Positions 43,215 to 53,710 of a stretch of DNA of 64,000 nt are shown here, piece by piece (positions within the stretch are counted from its first letter, which is position 1; every line of letters starts with the position of its first letter). Below the pieces are notes generated by a model, which searched no databases, was not told the origin of the DNA, and was given only the letters and a program-made list of their open reading frames with translations. Origin of the DNA: Schistosoma mansoni (taxonomy: Eukaryota; Platyhelminthes; Trematoda; Strigeidida; Schistosomatidae); the NCBI RefSeq assembly GCF_000237925.1, contig NW_017386051.1, positions 124,001 to 188,000 of the forward strand, given 5' to 3'. Both the position numbers and the translations under genes were made by a program.

Positions 43215-43530
43215 ATTATGTGCTCACTAGTGATCAACACCAAGAGGTAATTGTGGAAGTTCTAGTGAAAAGCAGTGACCAGTGGAGTTCAACTATGTAG
43301 GATGTGATGCGGCTATCCATCTAAGAAGATCAAAAATGGTTACACAATATGGTAGCTTGATTGAAGTTAGACATGAACACCACTAAATGCTGGTTCTGTG
43401 GTTTAGAGAATAAGTGTCTGAATCTCGTGTGTGGGATGGTTGATTCACACTTCTGAGGAGTCACCTACTAGGACAAAGCAGTCGTCTAATGCTTCCAAGT
43501 TTTCAATGGTGGTCAAATATTGTACAACCC
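43215..43530 (+). mobile_element. BETA SINE, near full length
   Basis: Starts at the true BETA 5' end 'atgtgctcactagtgatc', with 'gcagtgaccagtggagttca', 'gattgaagttagacatgaac', head, and a ribozyme missing the stem II match ('gtcacctactaggacaaagc'). Confidence 0.8.
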
Positions 43531-43544
43531 ATGTTCGACCAACG

Positions 43545-43815
43545 AGACCATAGATGTGGACAACTAATTGATTGATTGGCACAATATAATAGAATATCTT
43601 GGTAAAGTATGAAACCATACACTGAATAATTTATTTAAAAAATTTCCATCATTTATCCTTCACATTATGTATGATTCTTCCAATTCATAATTCCTTTCTA
43701 GTTCCGTTTCATTTCACTTCGACTCGATCATCTTAACTTTCTTCTTCCAGGTTTTTCACTTCAATATCATGTTACATACTACTTATATCGATAAACATAA
43801 GTGACATACACCATA
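43545..43815 (+). repeat. EPSILON repeat
   Basis: 'atagatgtggacaactaatt', 'accatacactgaataattta', 'atcatttatccttcacatta' and the terminal palindrome 'catactacttatatcgataa'. Confidence 0.65.
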
Positions 43816-44209
43816 TCTACACTGAGAAAGTGTTACATCATCTTTATCTAATAATAACATGAATAAATAGCCTCTTCTCACTTGATAACATCTTTATTAA
43901 TCTATCTATTTATTTATATAAAAAAATGATATAATTTTTATTAAACACGTCACAGTGATAACCTTGTCATGACAACAATGTTATGGTCTCTTTTGTATTT
44001 GTCTACTTATCCAAGTTACTTAATAACGATACATCTATCTATCTATATAATGTATCAATTGTAGATTATCAATTTAACATGACACAAGGAAATTTAAAGT
44101 AACATAATTTGTCTCGTTTTTTTTTAATATCAGCCTAAATGGTTACCAACTTTGCGTTTTTTTGTGTAACTGTTGTTATGATCTCATAAAAAAATATACT
44201 AAACAAAAC
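43816..44209. other. AT-rich spacer
   Basis: CTAT-rich low-complexity patches near 43900 and 44035; otherwise nothing. Confidence 0.4.
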
Positions 44210-44217
44210 TGAGTTAT

Positions 44218-44499
44218 AAGCAAAGATGAATAGTGACTAGCAGTGGAATACAGGACGAGCGTTTCGTCCTATTTTGGGACTCGTCAGCTGGATGTACTTG
44301 CATCTCAAATTTGATGTTCACTCTGGAAATAGGACCCAGTATCTTTTGCTTCAAACGCCATCCTGTTATCCACTCAGCTACTGATTCCTGATAGTCATTT
44401 GCCTGTGTCATGGGATGAAGTTTAATTTCACTTGATATTCTTTATTTAAATCTTCCCATTGATGTTTACGACTGAACTGGTCAGTCTCTTATTAGCATA
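44218..44499 (-). mobile_element. ALPHA SINE, minus strand, with 8-bp target duplication
   Basis: TGAGTTAT at 44210-44217 and 44500-44507. On the minus strand the insert runs linker ('gaccagttcagtcgtaaaca' region), head (box A 'gtagctgagtgg', box B region 'gggtcctatttcc', altered), hammerhead and 'catctttgctta'. The extra linker upstream of the head shows that this insert starts at a different point of the unit from the one at 25497. Confidence 0.9.
44248..44293 (-). ncRNA. Hammerhead ribozyme, ALPHA type, minus strand, core intact
   Basis: On the minus strand ATCCAG, CTGACGAG, stem II GTCC/GGAC, GAAAC, then ACGCTCGT and a GTC triplet. The 3' side of stem I is CTGTAT instead of CTGGAT, one mismatch. 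The core is complete. Confidence 0.8.
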
Positions 44500-44949
44500 T
44501 GAGTTATTATTTCTTTTTTCATTGAAATAATCTACATTCTATTTTTATCCAGATGATTGGATTGTTATGTATGATACATTGATTCGAGAGGAAAAAAGTG
44601 GTTATTTGCCGCTTTTACAGTTTACATTATGATCTGATTTTAGTTAGAAAACATTGAATAGTTATTTCATTTTAGTATAAGATTCCTAAATAGTGAGTAA
44701 CCACTACTCTAATCCAGGAGTTGAACATGAGACGCTGAAGATACATGGCTGTTGTTTACTGACCTTTAGGTCAATTTTAAATTTTAATCAATATTCACAG
44801 TATTACACGACTATGAAACAACGATGTCGGTGAATGGATTGTATCAGGTAATGTAAACAATAGAATGCTAGTTATATGTTCTCAATCTAACACTGTTTTC
44901 ATAATGCCTGAATATCAAGAATTCAATTGATAATAAAGTCATGGGTATT

Positions 44950-45034
44950 ACTATCGGTATGTGCTATTGATGTCAACAGATATAATTAGTATGTATCATC
45001 AATCGAAGGTGAAATGCCTGGTTGCAGAAGGTTA
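44950..45034 (-). repeat. EPSILON repeat, fragment
   Basis: 'gtgctattgatgtcaacaga' and 'tatgtatcatcaatcgaagg' with 'gcagaaggttaagaagat', the palindromic end in minus sense. Confidence 0.55.
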
Positions 45035-45345
45035 AGAAGATAAAAGTTATGCATTAACACTATAGAATGCTAGTTCAGTGGTCTAGGGATTAAGTGTTGA
45101 GGTGCGCGATCGAAGATTCTTGTTTTCAGTCTCATCTGTAAGTCTAGACAACTAATCTGGCACCCAACAGTGTTAATGTCTAAGTGCAACCGATCCATGA
45201 CCTTACATAACCCTTCATTCATTTGTCTGATGTAAATACCTGTCTCTACCTAATACAAATTAGATCCCACTAATGACAGAGTTCAGTGCTTCCAAGTGTT
45301 CAGTGATGATCTAGCTTAGATAAATTCATGAATTGAATTATATTT
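45035..45345. mobile_element. BETA SINE, internally rearranged
   Basis: A plus-sense head ('gctagttcagtggtctaggg'), then minus-sense 5' blocks ('ggcacccaacagtgttaatg', 'ccgatccatgacc'), then the plus-sense 3' arm ('cagtgcttccaagtgttcag' to 'ttcatgaattgaat'). It is a mixture of orientations within one BETA-sized unit. Confidence 0.65.
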
Positions 45346-45407
45346 GAATAAATATCACTATATATATTTATGTCATATGTAAATCTAATTCAAAGTTAAT
45401 ATAGAAC

Positions 45408-45810
45408 CATATGCTCACTAGTGACTGACTTCAAAAGGAATTTCCTTGAGTTCTAGTGGGAAAGCAGTGACCAGTGGAGTTCAACCAAGTCTGTTGTAGA
45501 GATATCAACTCACTGAAGACAATTAGTGAACGGTTGCCCTGAAATCGTGAATTGAATTTAGACATTAACACCGTTAGATGCCAGCCATCTCAGTGGTCTA
45601 GTGGTTAAGTGCTATGGCGCAAGACTGGTAGGTCCTGGGTTCGAATCTCGCGAGCGCAGATTCGCGGATGCGCACTACTAAGGAGTCCCATAATAGGACG
45701 AAACGGCCGTCCAGTACTTCCAGGTTTTCCATGATGGTCTAGCTTCAACTGACTCATGATTTCAACTATGAAAATACTGAAATCTCCACAAAACCCCTTC
45801 TAATCTACAA
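45408..45810 (+). mobile_element. BETA SINE, reference full-length copy
   Basis: The most complete plus-strand BETA, in order: 5' end 'atatgctcactagtgactga', 'gcagtgaccagtggagttca', 'aattgaatttagacattaac', tRNA-like head (box A 'tcagtggtctagtggttaag', box B 'gggttcgaatctc'), hammerhead, 3' arm 'tcaactgactcatgatttca', and tail 'actgaaatctccacaaaacc' ending 'ccttctaat'. The ribozyme core reads CTAAGGAG, so G5 is lost. About 400 bp. Confidence 0.9.
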
Positions 45811-45985
45811 TATAAATTTATCCATGATTATTATTAATTAAATTAATTATTATTGTCATAAAATCAAATAAATAATTTTCATTATTTGTCATTTTTAATT
45901 ATAAAATTTTTGAAAATAATGAAGTTTTACAAAATTAGGTTAATTTTTTTTTAAATTAAAAAAGTTGATTGGTTCAACTTGTTGG
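45811..45985. other. AT-rich spacer
   Basis: TTAATTA-rich low-complexity sequence. Confidence 0.4.
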
Positions 45986-46070
45986 ATTTTTTTTTGTATT
46001 TTTCGTTTTTTTTTGTTTTTCGTTTTTTTCTCGTTTTTTTGTTTTTTTCGCTTTTTTTTTGTTTTTTCTC
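45986..46070. repeat. T-rich simple-sequence tract
   Basis: Runs of 6-10 T separated by single G or C. The lysine-rich minus-strand frame here is produced by this tract and is not a gene. Confidence 0.9.
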
Positions 46071-46160
46071 TTATAAAGTTTTTTATGATTGAAAGAAAGA
46101 AATGAAATAAATTTTGAATCAATATTCAATAATAATGATTGAACTGATTAATAATGTTTA

Positions 46161-46300
46161 TAGTAGAAAGCATGAATCAATTGAAGCTAGACCACCATGG
46201 AAAACCTGGAAACACTGGTCGGTCTAGCTTCAATTGACTCATGCTTTCTACTATGAAAAATACTAAATCTCCAAAAAACCCCTTCTGATAATTAACATAA
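46161..46300. repeat. BETA mini-foldback with near-perfect 33-bp arms
   Basis: 46161-46193 and 46221-46253 are inverted copies with one mismatch in 33, separated by about 27 nt. The outer tail 'actaaatctccaaaaaaccc' follows. All of the head and almost all of the ribozyme are gone. Confidence 0.9.
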
Positions 46301-46524
46301 TAATGTTTAATCTATGATTCTTACATGGAAATGAAACTGAAAAATATTTTAAAGCTTTAACATTTATTTATAACCATTTAAATTTTTTTTGGGGCTATTG
46401 GTAATAAAGAGTAAATATTGATCTGTTGAAACAAAAGATATCAGGTTCATGTTTCAATATGAACAACAACAACAACACTTGAATTCAAGTATATCTAACT
46501 GATAATTTTAAAATAATTTAATAA

Positions 46525-46765
46525 TTGAATTCATGAGTCACTTGAAGCTAGCTAAAGTTATTTCCTGGAGTTCTAGTAAGAAGAAGTGATCATTAGAGTT
46601 CAACCAGGTCTGTTGTAAGATAGTAACTCACTGAAGATAATGGTGGACGGTAGCGCCATTTCACGGATTGGTTGAAGTTAGAAATTAACACCATTGGATT
46701 TCAAAATAAGATGAAACATTCGACTTGAATTCCACTGCTAACAACTCATCATCTTTATTTAAAAG
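46525..46765 (+). mobile_element. Hybrid BETA 5' part joined to ALPHA 3' part
   Basis: A short minus-sense BETA arm ('gaattcatgagtcacttgaa') is followed by BETA 5' blocks ('gagttctagtaagaagaagt' to 'gaaattaacaccattggatt'), then switches to the ALPHA ribozyme end ('aaaataagatgaaacattcg', 'gaattccactgctaacaact', 'catctttattta'). A template switch between the two SINE RNAs would produce this. Confidence 0.75.
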
Positions 46766-47134
46766 TTAGCAGTTACATAATTCACATTTTCAATATGTTT
46801 CTTTTTTGAGGTGATATTTATTACAGATTGACTTAATATGTGTTAATATTAATAACTATAGTGAACTGAACAACTAGTTTCTACTTGTATAAGACACTTC
46901 AGCAGTGATTAGGTAGACTGAGAATGAAATAGTTATCATTAATTACAGTGTATAATTACTAATGTCGATCAAAAATTGATTAGAATTGAAATTATACCAC
47001 TATACATCGATCTTGTGATTTGTATGATTAAGTAGTTCACTTAGAGACTGATTGATCATTACATGATCTGAATCTAAAGCAACTCAAAATTATCCTACCT
47101 TTCTATACCTTCTCATTGTCTAATACTTGAGTGT
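46766..47134. other. AT-rich spacer
   Basis: No feature recognised. Confidence 0.35.
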
Positions 47135-47470
47135 TCTAGTGAGTTCTAGTGAGAAGCAGTAACCAATGGAGTTCAACCAAGTCTGTTGGGAGATATCAAC
47201 TCACTGATGACATTGGTAAATGGTTGCTCAATTTCGTGAATTGGTTGAAGTTAGACATTAACACCTTTGGATGCCGGCCAACTCAGTGGTCTATCAGATA
47301 AGTGCTCTGGTGCGAGACTGGTAGGTCCTAGGTTCAAATCTCGCGAGTGCGGGATCGTGGATGCTCACCGCTGAGGAGTCCCACACTGGGACGAAACGGC
47401 CGTCCAGTGCTTCAAGTTTTCCATGGTGGTCCAGCGTCACTTGACTCATGATCTCAACTCTATAAAACTT
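47135..47470 (+). mobile_element. BETA SINE, well-preserved
   Basis: 5' block 'gtgagaagcagtaaccaatg', 'ggttgaagttagacattaac', head with 'ggccaactcagtggtctatc' and box B 'aggttcaaatctc', good hammerhead, arm 'gtcacttgactcatgatctc'. The 72-codon minus frame over it is chance. Confidence 0.9.
47365..47410 (+). ncRNA. Hammerhead ribozyme, BETA type, core intact
   Basis: Stem I CACCG/CAGTG with one mismatch. Core CTGAGGAG (47371-47378), stem II GTCC/GGAC pairs around CACACTG, GAAAC, stem III from the palindrome ACGGCCGT, and a GTC triplet ending at 47404. The best BETA ribozyme in the window. Confidence 0.75.
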
Positions 47471-48760
47471 CAATATTTTGCCAATCGATATCATGTTCTT
47501 GGAATCATTCACATATACTCATAAAAAAGTGTAAGTTATGGCTAACATTATATCTAATCCTTATCCTAATGAAAATGTATTTCTAATAAAACTGTATTAC
47601 AATAATGCAAAGTAAATTCTTTCTTTCAGAAAACAAAAAAATCATTGAAAAGTTTTGTGTCCTCTGTTTTTAAAAAAAATAAAAAATAAAAAATAGAACA
47701 TTTAAACTAGCCGATTTATAGCTATCCAAATGATTATTATTGCTAAAAATTTCTTTTCACTTTCGCTTTTTTCCCCTCCCTCCCTTTTTATTTCCTGATT
47801 CTGTTTTTTTTTTGTTGTTGAGAGTTTTGTTGTGTGTGTATGTGTGTTTATTTTGTCCCGTTGTTATTTTATCAAACTACCATGTTTAGGTATTTTGGTG
47901 GAGTAAAATAAAAAGAGAGAAAGAATGAAAAGAAAAAAAAACATGCATATGATGTGACGACTAGGTAAGTTCTGTTGTGTTTTTTTCTCTCTACTTTTTT
48001 CTTCAAGTTTCCGCTTATTCCCCACCCAACTCCACCTAGTAGATATTATTTTGTTGTATGACTCTGAAGAGTAATTTCAATAGCAAATGTTTGATTCATT
48101 CGTTAAACACACAGCAGGTAAAGAAAGAGAGTTTGTAAGATGTTTATGTCTGTTCCATTTCATACTTTCCAATTATTTTCATTCCACTTTTTTTGGATTG
48201 CAAAAGGAAACTAATTCAATTGATCAATATATAAGTTATTTGTTTTAATTAGCACACAGATAATAATTCACACAAGCACATATATATGTATATATGCATG
48301 TGTGTACAGAAAAATGAATCAAGCGTAAGGAACTTATTAATCACTGATTTTTCATAGTTAATTACATGATATTATAGTATACCAGGTAATCATAGGTTCA
48401 ATTCACAAATAAAGCAACGTTTAACAATGAATTGTCTTAGTAGATAACTATAAAGGTATTTATTTACACTCTACCATCTATTCTAGTAACTAAGAGAAAA
48501 TTTCTATAAAAAAAAATCAATATATCAATGAATAAGCAAATCATACTAAATACATTGAAGTATACTATTTAACCAAAATACTTTATAATGTATCCAGGAC
48601 AACTTGAAAACTGAAAGTCATTTAAATTGACAAATAGGATAAAAAATATCTCTCTTTTAAATGAATTTCAAAATTAAGGCAGTGTTATTGATAACTTATA
48701 GAATATGTGTAAGTGGAGTATGGATTCCTAAGGTGGTGGTGGTAGTGTTAGGTATTTTGA
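47471..48760. other. Repeat-poor region with two strong donor-like sites
   Basis: Pyrimidine-rich and TG-rich tracts (47755-47860) precede an ideal splice-donor sequence, CTAG then GTAAGT near 47963. A second one, CAG then GTAAAG, lies near 48116. This could be the end of a 5' non-coding exon of a host gene, but no coding sequence or acceptor supports it. Confidence 0.25.
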
Positions 48761-49031
48761 AAATACTGTTTGTTTGAATCTTGCAATTGATGCTTAAGAC
48801 TGCAATTGATCAGACTCTTATGCTATATACACAAGTTAGTGGCTATCAGGAATCAGTAGCTAAGTGGATAGATAACACGATGGCATTTGAAGCAAATAGT
48901 ACTGGGTTCGAAACCTAGAGTAAACATCAACTCTAGGGATGAAGGTACATCCATCTAACGAGTCTCAAATAGGATGAACTGCGCGTCCTGATTTCCATTG
49001 TTAGCCACCATCCATATTTGCTTATAATAGA
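48761..49031 (+). mobile_element. ALPHA SINE, foldback-type, diverged
   Basis: ATTTTGA at 48754-48760 and 49032-49038 may be a 7-bp duplication. A minus-sense linker ('tgtttgtttgaatcttgcaa') is followed by a plus-sense head (box A 'gtagctaagtgg', box B 'gggttcgaaacc'), a decayed hammerhead ('tctaacgagtctcaaatagg') and 'catatttgctta'. Confidence 0.8.
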
Positions 49032-49038
49032 ATTTTGA

Positions 49039-49952
49039 TTATACTGTAAATCAATCTTGTCTCATTTTTTTTAAACATAAAAGTATTCAAAGTAGAAGCA
49101 TAGTACACTGATGAACTTCTTAGACTACAATAATATTGAGCAGGTAGATAGAGTCAATTATTACTCAACAAAAATGCAGATAATATAAATTAGTAATTCA
49201 TCATAACCAGTGTAAAAGAGTCTAAGAGTTTTGGCTAAGATTCAGCATTGAAAGATAAGTTTGAAATAAGATTCACGGTTGGAGGTTGGTATCAGACTTA
49301 ACAGCTAGAATTGTCGTTAGAATATAGCATTAATGATCAAAAGTATTGATTGAAAATAGAATAGATGAATAATTTGTCGCCTGATATTAGTGAATACTTA
49401 TGGAAATTGTTCTTTTGTTTTAAACATCAAAAAAATTGATTCACCCTTTCTCATGAATTATTATATTAAATCTGATCGGTCTGTCAGTATAGTATATTTT
49501 TATCGACATCAAGGGTGCGTATGTGTAGTGGGGTGGTAATTGAGTGTTTAAGAACTGCTCCACACTAATTTTTTTTCCTTTTTTCCTTGTAAAGTTTAGC
49601 TAACAAGTGTTCTAGTCTACGTGCTGAAGAAAAGAACTGCGGTGCTAGGACCAATATAACCTGCACTAAACAAATACTTGAGCTGGGAAATCCAATGAGT
49701 TAACATTTATGAGCTTTACAAGTTCATCTTTATTGACCTATCTTGTATTGTTAGAATTAACACTAAAAGCCTTGTATTAACTAATATTTTCTATGAACGT
49801 TTTAATGATAACTGCGATTCGGACATGGTATAGAAAGTTTACTGATAGAATTCCATGATTTCATTTCAATAATCTTGACGTGACTTTCGATATTCTAGGG
49901 TTGATCGTCTTCAGAAAAAGAACAAAAATTACAAAAAACTAAGTTTTAGTGA
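49039..49952. other. Unassigned spacer
   Basis: No repeat or gene signal noticed. Confidence 0.4.
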
Positions 49953-50033
49953 TGGTAACTTGTAGCTGGCAGTAGAGTTCATTTTGCGTGTTTCTTCCCA
50001 CGTCAGACTCGTCATCTATATGCAACCGTCTAT
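49953..50033 (-). mobile_element. ALPHA SINE, ribozyme remnant, minus strand
   Basis: 'ttgtagctggcagtagagtt', 'gtgtttcttcccacgtcaga' and 'ctcgtcatctatatgcaac', in minus-sense ALPHA order; core mutated. Confidence 0.55.
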
Positions 50034-50091
50034 CCAATTATTATTATTATGCCCGTTAAGATCAATGTCATTGATCAATGTCACATGTGTC

Positions 50092-50380
50092 GGTGAGACT
50101 GTAATTTATGGACAACATTTGAGGGATGTTTAAGTAACTTTCAGAATGTTCACCTACTCACTAAGGCTAAATAAGGATTATATATTCGTGTGAGGAATTA
50201 GAATCATGATTTACAGTTGATGGTTAGGGTTTGAAATTAGATTTAGTATTTTCATCACTAACTGACATCTGCTAAAATGGTAAGACGCTATATAAGCAAA
50301 TGGATAAATGAATTTCGTGCCGAAATCCATGATGTGCAATCTTAGATCTGATTGGTTCGTCCATGAATTATAGTTTCCCC
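50092..50380 (+). mobile_element. DELTA MITE-like element, longest copy
   Basis: Starts GGTGAGACTGTAATTTATGG and ends with its inverted form 'tccatgaattatagtttccc'. The interior carries 'ggattatatattcgtgtgag', 'tttacagttgatggttaggg' and 'cactaactgacatctgctaa'. The flanks do not repeat clearly. The minus frame at 50211-50420 is not a gene. Confidence 0.8.
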
Positions 50381-50954
50381 ATAACATCCCCCAACGCGAA
50401 ACTAGGTGACACCAGTACAAATCTCACAGAGAATGCCTGTTTTTTCAAGAAATCAGTAAGTTTTATTGACGAGTTTCAAGTAACATAAAACCTAGATGAA
50501 TCAGTGTTTCGTTTCGATTACCTTCAATAACCAATTAGTCTTAGTTTGTACTTTCTTAACTATGAAGCTAATATGACTTCAGACAAGATAGAGTTTATGA
50601 TTTTAAGATTTTATTGTTAGCATAATGGTATTTAAAGTTACTGAGTGAAAATTCAACTTGACTACACTTTCTAAATTTTAAATGGAATTAATTCAAGTCG
50701 AACAACGTGAAGGCGATTGTATATAGAGTATTGGAGTACATAGCATTTATAATAATAATAATATAATCTTTTAATTTTAGTTATCATTATTTAAAAGGAC
50801 TATTCAATGCTTCATGATCTCTCTGTTTGTTACGTTATATACCATCATACCCCTTATGCATCTAAAACCTTAACTAATGGCTAAAATCTAGCATATTGTC
50901 TATCACACAATAATCTATTACCACTATAATCAATTTGTAGAGCTTACTGAATGT

Positions 50955-51298
50955 TACTGAGATCACGAAGAGAATGAGGTTAAACAAGCAGTGATAATCG
51001 AACAGTACTGGGCATTTGTTTTATCATAGTATGGGACGTATCAGAAGTAGGCATTCACGAATACAGTGGGGCTCAAACCCTGGACCTCCAGACCCTTTTA
51101 GATGCTTTAACCCATTAATCATTGGGTCTGTATATAATAGTTTTCATGTCTAATTTTATTCGACTTGCAATATTGTCAACCTAGCTTCTACTGTCTTCAC
51201 TTGATAATTGCCTCGCACTCGAAACGGTTGCACTCCATTAGTCAAAACTTCTCACTAGAACTCCGAGAATCACCTCTCGCAAGTTGATTAGTGTTAGA
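50955..51298 (-). mobile_element. BETA SINE, full length but old, minus strand
   Basis: Minus-sense order with decayed ribozyme ('gggcatttgttttatcatag', 'gggacgtatcagaagtaggc'), head ('ggggctcaaaccctggacct'), 'cattgggtctgtatataata' and the 5' block 'acttctcactagaactccga'. Confidence 0.7.
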
Positions 51299-51299
51299 T

Positions 51300-51485
51300 A
51301 AGCCAACTATGAAATGCTGGTTTTGGGGTCTGAAGATTAAGTGCTAGTATCAAAACCCGAAGATCCTAGGTTTAATCATTGTTGGGGCTGTATATAAGAA
51401 ATACTGACGAGTTCTATACCAAAACGAAACAACTGTCTTTTGCTAGCTGGTTTTCAATGGTTGTTAAACATAGATTTATTAGTAT
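51300..51485 (+). mobile_element. BETA SINE, 3' part, plus strand
   Basis: Head 'tgctggttttggggtctgaa', decayed box B 'aggtttaatcattg', ribozyme with 'actgacgagttctataccaa' and 'aacgaaacaactgtc' (core halves kept, stem II lost), and arm. Sits head to head with the preceding copy. Confidence 0.65.
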
Positions 51486-51904
51486 TCTCAATGACGTAAA
51501 GTATTCTACTGATCGCAGTGTACCTCAGTACCACTTTTAAAACTACTGTTATTTATTTCACTTAAACAAAAGATTACATTGTTTGGTTCAACTTAATTTA
51601 ATAAAAACCAAATTAGAGAAGCTAAAAATTTATAGTTCAAAACATTTGGATTTCATATAATAGATAGTGAGTCCCAACTGCCTTTACTAGATTTAACATG
51701 AGAACATCATGATTCCAAGTAAAGTACATCAAAACTGACTCACCTTATATTAAGTGAACTTTCAGTGCTTTTTATTATGAAAACACATTTTTTTATGATT
51801 AGTTAAAGTTGTTGGTTAAAATTTCATTCAATGAACTAACGTACCGCTGTTTTCCGAGACAGCATAATCATCAATGATACCATCATTCGAATAATATATA
51901 AAAT

Positions 51905-52066
51905 ATATTGTGCTTAACAGTGAAATCAAGAAAAAATTGACTCATCCTTTTGAACTGGATATGCCTACATCACAATATTGATGTTCATATTGGAATTTAA
52001 ACCAAGTACCTATGTCTATAAACGCAAATGCTTTATCCACTGAGCTACTGAGTCCAATAAACTAGT
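51905..52066 (-). mobile_element. ALPHA SINE, old minus-strand copy
   Basis: 'tgcttaacagtgaaatcaag', 'ttgatgttcatattggaatt', 'aaaccaagtacc' (box B remnant) and 'ctttatccactgagctactg' (box A region, complement of CAGTAGCTCAGTGGAT). Confidence 0.65.
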
Positions 52067-52084
52067 AAATTATCAGTATACGGT

Positions 52085-52445
52085 TGTGGAGATTGTTATT
52101 TTTTTGATTGAGATCATGAATCCATCGATGTTAGACCATTATTGAAAACCTGAGAGCATTGGATGGCTATTTCGTCCAAATATGGGACTCCTCAGTAGTG
52201 CCCATCCACGATTCCGTACGTGGGGTTCGAACCCTAGAACTTCGGTCTCGCGCGCAAATGCCTAACCTCTGGATCACTGAGCCAGCATCCAACAGTGTTG
52301 ATGTCAAATTTCAACCACGGTCCTGGGCTTGAATCCCGAGTGAAGGATCATGGATACGCACTACTTGGACGAAACAGCCGTCCTGTGCTACCATCATTTT
52401 AATAGTGGTCTAACATCGACCGATTCATGATCTCAACCAATAACC
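52085..52445 (+). mobile_element. BETA SINE, foldback form
   Basis: A minus-sense tail, arm, ribozyme and head up to 'ccagcatccaacagtgttga', then a plus-sense box B ('gggcttgaatcccgagtgaa'), partial ribozyme and arm ('gtctaacatcgaccgattca'). The outer ends 'ttgagatcatgaatccatcg' and 'ccgattcatgatctcaacca' are inverted copies. Confidence 0.8.
52156..52201 (-). ncRNA. Hammerhead ribozyme, BETA type, minus strand
   Basis: On the minus strand CTGAGGAG, stem II GTCC/GGAC around CATATTT, GAAAT, stem III ATAGCCAT and an AUC triplet. Stem I (GCACTA/CAATGC) has two mismatches. Core positions are intact but pairing is weakened. Confidence 0.55.
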
Positions 52446-52732
52446 AGTAAATTATTATCAGGTCTAAAGTATTCAGTTATCATTATAATCCAACACTAAA
52501 AGTTCGATCAGTTTTAGTTGTCCCTTGATATAATTATCTTTTTTACAAATTCTATATTTCATTCAAAATCATCTATCTAATCTGATCTAATAACGATTAC
52601 CCTTCTATGTACACTTTAAAAAAAGCATGAGAGTTTTGAACAATGTTTATCATGTAAAAAAGAAAAAAAAATTAATTTACCCATATGATCAAACTGTTTT
52701 TATTGACCAGGTATGCCTAATGTAATCTTGGT
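52446..52732. other. AT-rich spacer
   Basis: Nothing recognised. Confidence 0.35.
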
Positions 52733-52825
52733 ATACTACTACTACTACTACTACTACTACTATTACTACTACTACCAATACTACCAATACTACTACTACT
52801 ACTACTAATAATAATAATAATAGTA
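52733..52825. repeat. TAC/CTA trinucleotide microsatellite
   Basis: Continuous TAC repeats with a few substitutions, changing to TAA/ATA repeats at the right end. Confidence 0.95.
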
Positions 52826-53054
52826 TAGAACGTGAGATGAAATCCCTTCTTTGTTAGTGGTGAGAAACAGGATAGAAAAAATAACCGCTAACATCATCAT
52901 CATCTTTGAAATGAAATTTATTCAGATCATAATATACATATATGTGTATGTTTATTTCCCTTTTCTTCACAAAATCCCTTCTGATCTATTTCCTTTTTAC
53001 AAATTTTGAAATTGTTTATCTTAAATATAAAGACCAGTTTTTCATAGACAACAA

Positions 53055-53355
53055 CTTGTGAGTGTGTGTGTGTGTGTGTACATTTTGTAAAGTGAGTGTG
53101 AATGAAATCAACATTGATCTATTTTTGTGTTAAGTAGATTACACTTATTTATTTATCGTCTGAAATCTACCGAAAAATTTAATTTTTGGTTATTGTAATT
53201 TTCTTATAAATAAAAAATAATAATAAATATTTGGTGTCCTAGCTAATATCACATTGTGTATACATAAATGTGTGTGTACGTGTGTGTGTGTGTGTTTAGC
53301 ACTTAATATTTGTGAATGCAGGTTTGTTTGTTAGTGTGTAGTGTGTGTGTGTTTG
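53055..53355. repeat. Cluster of TG microsatellites
   Basis: GT tracts near 53060-53080, 53270-53297 and 53336-53352 within AT-rich sequence. Confidence 0.85.
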
Positions 53356-53697
53356 TGGAAATGATGTAAAGGTGGATAATAGGGAATTTTCTTTAATTAG
53401 TTACATAATTCATGTATAGTTAACACCATCATTATTATGGTGATCATCAATAAATCTCATATACTCTGTATATGAAAGAGGAAAACAAAATCAAAAATAA
53501 TTGTACTGTTCATGGATAAGTAACATTAAATACATGGGAAAATAATGTTCATATATGTTCATTACATGTTTGTACAATGATTAAACACACTTTGTTTATT
53601 TAAATATATATCTTATTGAAATCTATACACTGAATAGCCCTTATAATAACCATAATGATAATATAAATATTGGTTTATAGTATGTTCAATGTTTACA
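53356..53697. other. AT-rich spacer
   Basis: Nothing recognised. Confidence 0.35.
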
Positions 53698-53710
53698 ATT
53701 ATTCTGACTG

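Noticed and set aside
45940-46122. Lysine-rich minus-strand frame
   Set aside because: Produced by a T-rich simple-sequence tract.
46161-46253. CRISPR-like array of inverted and repeated units
   Set aside because: The repeats are dispersed SINE arms, not regularly spaced direct repeats, and the DNA is eukaryotic.
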